A stretch of DNA of 32,342 bases from Tubiluchus corallicola (lineage: Eukaryota > Priapulida > Priapulimorpha > Priapulimorphida > Tubiluchidae). The position numbers were made by a program, and so were the translations under genes. Below the pieces are notes generated by a model that was not told the origin of the DNA, searched no databases, and saw only the letters and a program-made list of their open reading frames with translations. The DNA lies in assembly GCA_030141605.1 (NCBI GenBank), contig JAQGDQ010000646.1, positions 87,501 to 119,842 of the forward strand, read 5' to 3'. Positions 23,691-32,342 of this stretch are shown one piece after another; position 1 is the stretch's first letter; each line of letters starts with the position of its first letter.

Positions 23691-23902
23691 TTCCTTCTTC
23701 AAAAAATGTAATTTCACACAAGCTGTTCGTTTGCTATTCTTTTATGGCGAGAGAATCTTTAATTTTTCCCCTTCCCCCAATCTTTAATCATCACATTTGG
23801 TTGATCACGATTAGCCGGGTAAATCAGTACGGTAAACATTCTCGCGTCGTTTAGTTGCTGTTCAATATTAACCGCTATAATGATTTCTTAGAAATGTTGC
23901 GC
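23691..23902. other. Spacer before the minisatellite, possibly SINE body
   Basis: About 210 bp without a recognised feature. It begins as an A/T-rich continuation of the SINE head and may include its body and tail. Confidence 0.4.
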
Positions 23903-24562
23903 CCTTTTCCAACCGATAAGTTGTTACACGTTCGACCTTTTCCACCCTATAAGTTGTTACACGTTCGACTTTTTCCACCCTATAAGTTGTTACACGTTCG
24001 ACCTTTCCCACCCTATAAGTTGTTGCACGTTCACCCTTTTCCGCCCTATAAGTTGTTAAACGTTCGACCTTTTCCACCCTACAAGTTGTTGCACGTTCAC
24101 CCTTTTCCACCCTATAAGTTGTTAAACGTTCACCCTTTTCCACCCTATAAGTTGTTACACGTTCGACCTTTTCCACCCTATAAGTTGTTACACGTTCGAC
24201 CTTTCCCACCCTATAAGTTGTTGCACGTTCACCCTTTTCCACCCTGTAAGTTGTTACACGTTCGACCTTTTCCACCCTATAAGTTGTTACACGTTCGACC
24301 TTTCCCACCCTATAAGTTGTTGCACGTTCTCCCTTTTCCACCCTATAAGTTGTTACACGTTCGACCTTTTCCACCCTATAAGTTGTTACACGTTCGACCT
24401 TTTCCACCCGATAAGTTGTTACACGTTCGACCTTTTCCACCCTATAAGTTGTTACACGTTCGACCTTTCCCACCCTATAAGTTGTTGCACGTTCACCCTT
24501 TTCCACCCTATAAGTTGTTACACGTTCACCCTTTTCCACCCTACAAGTTGTTACACGTTCCA
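23903..24562. repeat. 33-bp minisatellite, 20 units
   Basis: Twenty tandem 33-bp units share the core CCTATAAGTTGTTACACGTT. Because 33 is a multiple of three and the units lack stops in two phases, both strands are open: plus 23855-24583 repeats PFPPYKLLHVR, and minus 24683-23868 repeats ERVTTYRVEKV. Variant units are not random: a combined CCCACC plus GTTGCAC variant occurs at units 4, 10, 13 and 18, so blocks of several units were copied together. The plus frame has no domain, signal peptide or initiation context I can support, so a protein is not claimed. Confidence 0.95.
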
Positions 24563-24624
24563 TATTATAAACTCTCTTCTTGAAAAAATAAGGACTTTCG
24601 AATAATAACCGAAGTACTTCAAAA

Positions 24625-25330
24625 TAAGATAAAAAAGAACAATGTTTATTTCGCAGTGCATAACAACAATAATAATGTCTCACTTTAAATATAAATTAGA
24701 CAACATTGTGAGGGGAACGAAGGAGCAAGCTATTTAGTCGTCCCCCAGAGCAATTATTACACAGTAATTTATGTAGTTTTAATAATTCATTACATACTAG
24801 ATTTGAACGAGTATCTTATAACAAGCATGTACAATTGTTTCAAGAAATAATAAGCATCAAATAATTTATGTTTGAACAAATATAGCAAATAACAGTTATA
24901 CGTACAAATTTAGTAATAAACGTTTTATACTAGACGGAATAGTTGTGAGTTTTAAAACATGTACGTTTTAAATTCTGATATTACACACGCATAACAACAA
25001 GTTTACTTACAACACAGAGTTGAGGAGATCACGAAAATTTTGATAATTTTGATTATATTTTATAAGTTTTTTAAATTGATATTGATTAATCCTTTAATAT
25101 TGAAAGGTGTTTCGTTCCATAGCTTTATGGCGTTAATTGTTATAGTTTGCTTAAATACATTAGTTCTATGGGGCGGCACGTAGTAGTTATTACTTGCGTA
25201 CCTTGTATTATATCTATGAATTTTACTGATTTGTTGGAAATATGATTGAAATACCGGAGGAAGTAAACCATGGTACAATCTATATGTAAATAAAGCAAGG
25301 ACTAGTCGTATCATTTTTTCTTTTTAAACA
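24625..25330 (-). mobile_element. LINE (non-LTR retrotransposon) 3' end, 5'-truncated
   Basis: The minus frame 25314-25060 (84 codons) has the conserved tail of a CR1/L2-like reverse transcriptase ORF: LFTYRLYHGLLPPVFQSYF, then KIHRYNTRYAS, then an RTN segment, then AIKLWNETPF, ending in a stop. In-frame stops lie just upstream (near 25324 and 25339), so the copy is truncated or decayed there. About 430 bp of 3' UTR follows, including GGGGGACGACTAAATAGC, a familiar 3' UTR segment of such elements, and GCGAAATAAACA (about 24656-24645) close to the probable 3' end. A frame just upstream with QEIHWL (about 25430) may be an older piece of the same element. Family knowledge: these elements copy themselves by target-primed reverse transcription and are usually 5'-truncated. 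This copy is inactive. Confidence 0.8.
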
Positions 25331-25456
25331 AACAAGATTCAAGCAAATGCTAAGTGCTTGAATATACCAGGCGTTATAAGAGAAAATTGAATATCCACGC
25401 TAAGGGAATTTAGAGCGGCCTGCAGCCAGTGAATTTCTTGAACTCTAATGAAATGG

Positions 25457-25460
25457 AATA

Positions 25461-25500
<40 letters not shown>

Positions 25501-25532
25501 TGAAGAAGAAGAATGAGAAGAAGAAGAAGAAA
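25457..25532. repeat. (AAT)n followed by (AAG)n compound microsatellite
   Basis: AAT units at 25457-25500 are followed directly by AAG units at 25502-25532. Confidence 0.95.
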
Positions 25533-26895
25533 AGTCGTGAGACATTCCAAGGCATAACTCTTTAATGCAGGACAAAAGCTGCAATACGCGCAATTGGTTT
25601 AAATACTATTTTATTAACAAACAAATCAATATGCAAGATAGGTACATTTGAGGAGAAGACAAAACAGAATGTTAATAGGATGGGCTAACAGGTTCTAATA
25701 CGTTCTAATAAGTACACTTAGTACCAAAAACGACATTTGAGATGTTGTCCCTGAGTTAAAAAGTAAAAATTCTCCTTTTATATTTTATGGTCATCATTCC
25801 TATTTCATCAATTTGTGACGTGGAAACGAATTCTTAAAATGAAAATAACAGCCAGTACCCCCATAAGCAAAGATAACGCTTTTATTCAGACGAAAACATC
25901 TGCAACGTTTTGATGCCAGTTATGATCATGTTCACGTAATAATCCACCTAAATAAAAATACAGTGTAAAAAATTACAAAAAATGTGGGAAGCAAACAAGA
26001 CAAATATTAAATTGTAAACTTACAGGTCGTGTGATACAAAGTCTAATGACAGAAAAAAAGTTATGTTACTACAACTCCCACTAATGCCTGTGGCTGACAA
26101 TATGAGAAACCTTTGCACCAAACATGAACAACACTGTAAACGAACAGAAATGGTGTGTATTATGTGTTAGTGTAATGATCTGCAAACCCCTCTCCAACAA
26201 ATAGTAATTCCTACCTCATTCATTTTTCACTAAAAATTCTGGGAGTTTGATTTTCACACGTCTCATGTATCGTTTGCCTCTTTTGGAATTTGGGATCTTT
26301 GATTTTATTGAAAAATATAGGCTTAATTACACATGGCCGATCAGAAATCATGTATATCACTAACTTATTGTTTATTATATAGTATATTATTAATTATGTG
26401 CGAGGTGTAATACCTTTAACACTGTTATTTTAAGTTGTCGTATATGCGTGCGGTGCGCATGCGTGGCATTGCCACAGCGGGAAAATGGATAACTAAAAAC
26501 GGCGCACTTACGGTTCAAATTTTGTCGACTTTGCACCTAACATCTTCGCTTTTTGTCTAAATTTGCCGATTTGCTTCGTTTTGAAAATGGAAATTACAAA
26601 CAAACTATTCATGATTACACAAAATAAGCAAAATAGCACAAATTGACGGAATCCAAAACGCAATAAAGGCGGGATGCGTGCTTTACAAAAGCCGCAATGA
26701 GAAAAAATTGGTTAAGAAACGCTTTTATTATCCAGTCTCATTTGTAATAATTTTCACGACAAGTTTGATTTCTGGCAATTTTCATGATAATTTCACATGA
26801 CGTGGGCCCAAGCTTCGAAGTTTATTGGAGTTCTTGCAGTTTTACGAAATTTTGTTTGTTATATAGTCAGCATGATATGTAGAAAAGTGCATGTT
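25533..26895. other. Non-coding stretch, nothing recognised
   Basis: A+T-rich. A CpG-containing patch at 26445-26520 includes TGCGCATGCGT (NRF1-like), but no exon was found beside it. Confidence 0.45.
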
Positions 26896-27130
26896 TTTGT
26901 CATTGTCGTTGTTGGTGTTGCTGTCGCTGTCGTTGTTGTTCTTCTGTCACTGTTGTACAGCTGTTGTTTGGTTGCCGTCATTGTCATTGTCACTGCTACT
27001 GCTGTTGTTTTTTTTTGGTACTGTCGTTATTATTGTTGCTGTAGTTGTTGCTGTTGTTGTTGTTGATGCTGCTGTTGTTGTTGCTCTTGTTGTGGTTGTT
27101 GTTGCCGCTGCTGCTGCTGTTGTCGTTGTT

Positions 27131-27163
<33 letters not shown>

Positions 27164-27168
27164 GCCAT
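26896..27168. repeat. Impure (GTT)n/(GCT)n array
   Basis: GTT, GTC and GCT triplets run with interruptions from about 26896, becoming pure (TTG)n near 27134-27163. On the minus strand it reads mainly as Thr/Ala codons in one frame. Treated as a repeat; the open frames here are artefacts. Confidence 0.9.
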
Positions 27169-28127
27169 TACCGTTATTTTCTGTCAGTTAGTGAGTTTTA
27201 ATATAGACAATAAACTAATTAAGACGTACTCATTTCAGTCATTTTAGTTCACTTGGTGGTTAGACTGGCGATTAAATGAACCATATAGTGAACCATGTAA
27301 GAGTGGTGAAGTTAGTAACCAAAAATGTACAACAGATCTGACAACTGAATACTTTTTATATTCCTAATAATAGATTTTATAGCTGACTACAAGTAAATAC
27401 TCTTTGCTGAGCTAAACTAGCACTTTTGAAGTTATACAAATTTGAAACGTTTTGTTCTAAAGTGTAGCAAACGAGCTTCGACTTTCTGATATAGAAAATA
27501 CCATTACAAGGCTGAGAATGCATGTCGTTTAAGAAGATTGGACGAAGAATTTTTAGGTTATTTCGTAGGAAAATGGCTTTTTTCATTATTGAACTTTACA
27601 TTCATTTGGACGTTTCCCCGTCTATACACTCATTGTTTGACACATAATTCTGCATTCGCAACACGTTCTGCGCTTATTGTAAAGCAACAGACCTGATTTA
27701 GCTATTCTAGTAGCGTGAGCGACCCAATGCAGGAAAGAGAAAATCTATTTCAATTAGACTTAGGTAATAGAAAACTACTCAATTGCCCGATATTGTGACT
27801 GGGATGCTATGTAATGCATATTATATATACAGCTTTTTCGTAGAAAATGTACCGGTAGTAGCAGCTGCTAGTATGCCATGATGTGCGCTAGAATTGATTC
27901 AAAAAACGTTTATGCTGTCAACATAGCTACATTTCGACAACGATAAATTATCGCACAACAAAAACATTTTTAGAATTACAGAGCCCCTAAAGTGCCACTT
28001 GTAAAAAATGTCTGACATTCGAAAGATTTACTAAGTCAACCTTTGGACAAAAGCATGTAGAAATAATGATTGTCGTAAGAAGAGCATAGTAGCAAATTGA
28101 ACGAACAGCATATATTTTATCTCACAA
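27169..28127. other. Non-coding stretch, nothing recognised
   Basis: A+T-rich; one minus-strand 69-codon frame (27377-27586) is unrecognised. Confidence 0.5.
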
Positions 28128-28325
<198 letters not shown>

Positions 28326-29754
28326 TCTGATATTTGAAGTCCAAACAACAAAAATAAAAATAAGGCATAGGTAAAAACACCCGTAGTTAGTTTTCAGAAA
28401 CAAGGGTTGGCATAAACTAGACACAACTACTAACGAACTAGGTTTCTTTTATAATCAGTGCACTGACATTTATACATCAGTATTGACTGTACTCCTGAAC
28501 ATCCCACAGTTGTTATACTCCTAGCCAATGGGCATATCCATTCAATAATTGTTTTCTCCGCTCTCCCGCGTAGCGGGGAGTGATTACAGTCGCGTCAGAA
28601 AGCACCTATGAGCAGCCTGACAGCTTATGAGCGCCTGTGATTAAAGCAAAACAGGACACAATCTTAAGCTATAGCTCAAAACAATCTACCCTTTAACATA
28701 CTGAAAGGGAATCTTTTTCAAGAATGGCTTACGTGAAAGAATTATTACCACAGAAACGTAATTTCGCGCGGCTATATCTTTATCAGTTCAGAGTGGCTCA
28801 GTTGTGACGTAGTGCGCACTTTGACAAACAGCGGTAAAATTGAAATTTGAATTTTAAACTTAAAATTTCTGAGTTTTTGAATAACGCACTGAATGTTGTA
28901 TTGTAGCACGTTTAGCTTTTGCTTTTCGGAATTTGGCTTTGCAAACACCTGTAACACGCTCATGGAGGGTTGTGCTGCTGAAAATTAGGTTAACTTGTGA
29001 TGTCACCACTAGTTGGGCTCGCCTGCCGTTAATTAAGTTTTTGAACTGTTACTTAATTATCAGAAACGCTCTGGCATTGTTACTGGTGTTAAAAGGTAAA
29101 CTTCTCTGCCGTACTTCAAAATGGGGTAGCTATGAAAAATTATCGTGTCTTCCTTTAAGCAAGAACTTCTATAACTATAACTAGGTCTATAGCTATAACT
29201 ATAACTTTTAAGTACAATAAAAGTTTGCTACACTATTTATAAATCCGAAAATCATGGTTCCTCGCAGCTCTAATGATATAAAGATGAGATAGTGGTCTTG
29301 AACTAGGATTTCTAAACCGACTAACTGAATATAGAGGCGAAGAAACCTTGTGTTAAAATAAAAGACTACGGAGCTAATATGATTTCGTGAAGCTACCGCC
29401 GCATTTTGTGAAAACCAGTAACTTTCGTCATAAGAACTCACACGACCTACTTCTTAAGAAAGGCCGACAACACCAGACCTAAAATCCCCTTTAACAACAG
29501 CTCTTTGTAATGACCAAAAAATTCTGAATGCAACTATTACAATGATTTAGGACGTAGCTTGGTCTATCATATCTATGCAAACTTTATGAATCTCATGTTG
29601 CAGGAAATATTTATATTATTGATGAATGGAACTGATTGTGAACTTGCACATTTAGTTTAGAATTATACTCGGATTACAGACTGTTTTGAAAAAGAGGAAA
29701 AAAATTGAAAAACTTTTGTAAACGTGTAAATATTGTGAACAGTTTAACCTCTAG
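28326..29754. other. Non-coding stretch with a GC-rich patch
   Basis: A GC-richer patch at 28556-28650 contains a short hairpin (CTCCCGC-GTA-GCGGGGAG, one bulge). A small (TATAAC)n-like run lies at 29170-29210. The open frames 28933-29184 and 29208-29441 (minus) are unrecognised. Confidence 0.45.
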
Positions 29755-30040
29755 AGTTTTACTGCTTCGATATGACGATTATACCCCAGTGTTGGAATCC
29801 TTTTTGGAATGTGTGGTTCTCTATTAAAAATGGGTCTTACTAAAAAGTCACACCATAGCAGTAAAACTGAATACAATAAAAAAGAAAAAAAAACAATAAA
29901 AAAACACATGACAGACATGTCATTCCTCCAAATTTTTAGCTTGTAATGGAATATCTCTTATGTGCTTTTTTCTCTTTTTTTTCCATTTTTGTTGTATTCA
30001 CACCTCTATTCAGTTTAACTGCTATGGTATGACTTTTTAA
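29755..30040. mobile_element. Small foldback / MITE-like element
   Basis: AAAAAGTCAYACCATAGCAG occurs on the plus strand at 29842-29861, and its near-perfect reverse complement at about 30018-30037. The match extends inward through AAACTGAATA and further A-rich sequence. A third, inverted copy of the same segment lies at about 29755-29776 (AGTTTTACTGCTTCGATATGAC). The 29841-30040 unit is 200 bp with a non-coding centre, as in MITE-type elements. Target-site duplications are not clear. Confidence 0.5.
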
Positions 30041-30330
30041 TAAAATCCATTATTTATTTATCTATTTTATTCAACGTACATGTTGAAAATTGCATTTTGT
30101 TGTTTGTCAGTAAACTTATAATAAGAAGCTATATTATGAACGTCCGTCAAAAAATTCGAACTTGCGATTTTATTGTGAGATGTCATTATAAGGCACATTT
30201 CCACTTGTCACATGTGTATTTAAAATCCGATTTTGATTGTAGTAACTTTTAAGTATCTTTGCCCTACAAACAGAGGGCAGTACTTGTACATGATGTATTA
30301 TAACTTGTATTTGTGCGCAAATAAAAGACA
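30041..30330. other. Non-coding spacer
   Basis: A+T-rich spacer between the foldback element and the (AAT)n array; nothing recognised. Confidence 0.5.
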
Positions 30331-30579
<249 letters not shown>

Positions 30580-31622
30580 ATTTGAAGCAAGCAAGCTGCA
30601 GAAGCTTTTTAACAGCCGAGTACGCTTGCGCCTTCTACAGGCAAACATAGCAAACATCATGAACGATAGAAACATCAAAACGTATTCTCACTTTACGTAA
30701 GGGCAACTTGAAAAGACATGCTTGTGTTGCAGAAATATTCTACTTTGTTCTGATTATGATGTGTTTTCTAGATTTTTCTCAAATGCTGTTTTCTTCACAG
30801 TAGTATAACTCATGACAAGACCACGATGATGAACATTTGAAGTTTCGTAATTGCATCTTATTAAAAACACTAAAATTTTAAGGTAGTAATTTAGTGAAAC
30901 AAGCGTGAAAGCATTTTTAGTAAGCGTAAGCCTTGATTATACATAATCTAAAGCAAAACTGAGCTACTTATAAATAACCTACAACAATGAGTCAACTCTG
31001 TTTCCATTTCTAACTTAAGAGAGATCAGTGGAAAAGTTATTAGAACTTAATAACTTTAGAACTTGAGAATTTAATAATCATTTTAATAGGAATATTCTGG
31101 AAATGGACACTCACTGTATCAACTGTGGTAAAAACATGCAACATATCATAAATATCACCGTAAAAATATTAATGTGTAATAGTCTACATAAACCGGAAAT
31201 TTGTTAGTTTTTCGCAATCTCATCTTTGTGCGTCGAGTTTGACAATGGCACAGCATTGGCTGAGTTAGTGTTTTCATGGTAAATGAGTTGTTGGTTTACA
31301 TTCTCAACTGCAACTTGCAATACTTTACAACCTTCCCTAGAACACAAGTTTTCATTGTCATGTTCATCCTCTCTTCACTTGTTCTTTTACTTTAGTGTCC
31401 TGCTGATACTCGCTATTTAATGCTAGTTTGCCATCATCCAACTTTTACTTCTTCTTGAATGATACAAATCTTGATACGTGTTTTCTGCTGAAGCCAGGAC
31501 ATAACTATTTATCACCATATAGTACAAGCACTTAACGTAATTTCAGCTGATTACGTAAATTTTAAAAATCAATATACGCAATATAATGCTAATAACACGA
31601 TATGAAATCTCAGATAAATCTG
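30580..31622 (-). other. Receptor 3' UTR / downstream non-coding sequence
   Basis: This is A+T-rich sequence between the receptor stop codon and the (AAT)n array. The first few hundred bases downstream of the stop on the minus strand are presumably 3' UTR. I see no recognisable coding exon, RNA gene or element here. Confidence 0.5.
31416..31421 (-). promoter_or_regulatory. Possible poly(A) signal (ATTAAA) for the receptor transcript
   Basis: Read on the minus strand this is ATTAAA, the common variant poly(A) signal, about 200 bases after the receptor stop codon. I saw no AATAAA nearer to the stop. The hexamer is frequent by chance in A+T-rich DNA, so this is only a candidate 3' end. Confidence 0.2.
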
Positions 31623-32342
31623 CTACCGTCGCTCAAAGTCTCCTCGTAGTAGTCGAATAAAGGTCTTTTTGAACTGTACATTAGCTAGAGCATACATAAA
31701 AGGGTTTAACGGACTATTCATGTAGCACAGCCAGTAAGAAAAAGCGTAAAGGTCAGGGCTGATGCAGGTCGGACAAAAGCCCATTACTGTAGCAAACACA
31801 TGCCATGGTGTCCAACACAACACAAAGGCACCCATAATGCAAGTAATTGTCCTCAACGCTTTCCGCGCGCGATTTTCTGACTTTGATTTTTCGCGCTTGT
31901 CGCGCCGCTTGAAATTGTTCTTATTTTTACTTGGCTTCTTCAGCAGATTACCCCGCTCAGGCGGTGTAGGAGTCGCTACTTTGCCATTCTTTGTGGTGAC
32001 GGAAACCTCGCCGTCGTACCTTGGAGGACTGGTCTCTTTTAAAAGGGCTTCTTCGTCCGCCTTGGTGGCTATTCTGGTTACTGTTCCGGCACTGGGCGTC
32101 GTTGTGACCACTGTTGGACTTCCTTCTTTGACGCGCGGACTAGGTTCACGTGAGCAACCGGACACGGACGCGGGAGTCGATTCCTTTGATCGTCGGCCTG
32201 TCAGTAAACCGGGCGTGGTTTCCCGAGAGCCCTGCCGAGACACCGGAGACCGTATACTATCGGAGGAAGGTGATCTTAAGCTTTCTTGGTCGATATACGA
32301 AAACAGCTCAAGTCCCTCGGGTGCGGCATTGATATCAAAACC
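31623..32342 (-). CDS. Muscarinic acetylcholine receptor-type GPCR, C-terminal exon (partial)
   Basis: The frame is open from the window edge to the TAG stop at 31623-31625 (239 codons), so the 5' part lies beyond the right edge; the GTG at 32241-32243 is internal, not a start. Residues 1-157 are a Ser/Thr/Pro/Lys-rich segment, as expected for a long intracellular loop 3. Residues 158-167 form the basic loop/TM6 junction ([10 protein letters not shown]). TM6 (about 165-187) carries CWTPWH. ECL3 has the paired cysteines of muscarinic receptors (FCPTC). TM7 (about 197-219) holds [15 protein letters not shown], including NPxxY, Tyr7.39 and Tyr7.43. A short helix 8 ends in GDFERR with no palmitoylation cysteine. 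Family knowledge: these are plasma-membrane acetylcholine receptors coupled to heterotrimeric G proteins. Compared with vertebrate M1-M5, TM6 has Trp at 6.51 (usually Tyr) and His at 6.52 (usually Asn), which suggests an atypical B-type/GAR-2-like subtype. That subtype assignment is inference; the family call is firm. Confidence 0.9.
   Translation of the reverse strand, partial: GFDINAAPEGLELFSYIDQESLRSPSSDSIRSPVSRQGSRETTPGLLTGRRSKESTPASVSGCSREPSPRVKEGSPTVVTTTPSAGTVTRIATKADEEALLKETSPPRYDGEVSVTTKNGKVATPTPPERGNLLKKPSKNKNNFKRRDKREKSKSENRARKALRTITCIMGAFVLCWTPWHVFATVMGFCPTCISPDLYAFSYWLCYMNSPLNPFMYALANVQFKKTFIRLLRGDFERR

Noticed and set aside
23855-24683. Two overlapping repeat proteins of 242 and 271 codons; also a regular 33-bp period suggesting a CRISPR
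   Set aside because: Units are contiguous with no spacers, so it is not a CRISPR. Openness on both strands follows from a stop-free 33-bp unit, so neither frame is claimed as a gene.
26450-26470. TGCGCATGCGT as an NRF1 promoter site
   Set aside because: Single motif with no exon or further promoter motifs beside it.
28790-28830. GTGGCTCAGTTGTGACG, an A-box-like sequence
   Set aside because: No B box follows within 100 bases and no stems close.
32150-32332. Plus-strand 60-codon frame opposite the receptor exon
   Set aside because: Shadow of the receptor coding sequence on the other strand.

Overview
The window looks like animal nuclear DNA, probably from an invertebrate. It is A+T-rich by eye. 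The one recognisable gene is the last exon of a muscarinic-type G-protein-coupled receptor, and nearly everything else is non-coding sequence full of simple repeats and decayed transposable elements. There are no operons, ribosome binding sites, phage genes or CRISPR arrays, and I cannot name the species.

Layout. At 1-270 (minus) lies a dead non-LTR reverse transcriptase running off the left edge. At 1.46-1.77 kb is a long (AGT)n array. At 2.55-2.75 kb is a frameshifted THAP-like zinc-finger remnant. At 4.5 kb is a tRNA-derived SINE head, followed by a CAA/CAG-type array (4.7-5.05 kb), a CT tract (6.1 kb) and a 440-bp (TTCTC)n array (7.0-7.4 kb). A retroposon-like stretch ending in (ATCT)n sits at 8.1-8.7 kb. 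From 12.7 to 15.4 kb three arrays follow one another: (AGT)n, its complement (ACT)n, and a degenerate hexamer. Next come a second SINE head (15.6 kb), a short doublecortin-like open frame (16.3 kb), a 900-bp foldback element (17.2-18.1 kb), a 5S-rRNA-like tandem repeat (19.05-19.3 kb), a strong hairpin (22.55 kb), a third SINE head (23.6 kb), a 20-copy 33-bp minisatellite (23.9-24.56 kb), a LINE 3' end (24.63-25.33 kb), (AAT)n/(AAG)n, a GTT-type array (26.9-27.2 kb), a perfect (ATT)66 array (28.1 kb), a small foldback (29.75-30.04 kb) and (AAT)n (30.3-30.6 kb).

The receptor exon occupies the right edge on the minus strand (31623-32342). It encodes the end of intracellular loop 3, TM6, ECL3, TM7, helix 8 and the stop codon. 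The rest of the gene lies beyond the window, so most of the window is downstream of this gene.

I found no clear new multi-gene system. The observations most worth a second look are the unusual ligand-pocket residues of the receptor, repeat arrays in which a one-base variant has itself expanded into a block, two foldback elements, the 5S-like tandem, and two short coding remnants (THAP-like, doublecortin-like). By my approximate boundaries, simple and tandem repeats cover about 4.5 kb, roughly 14% of the window. All calls are from reading the sequence; no database search was run.
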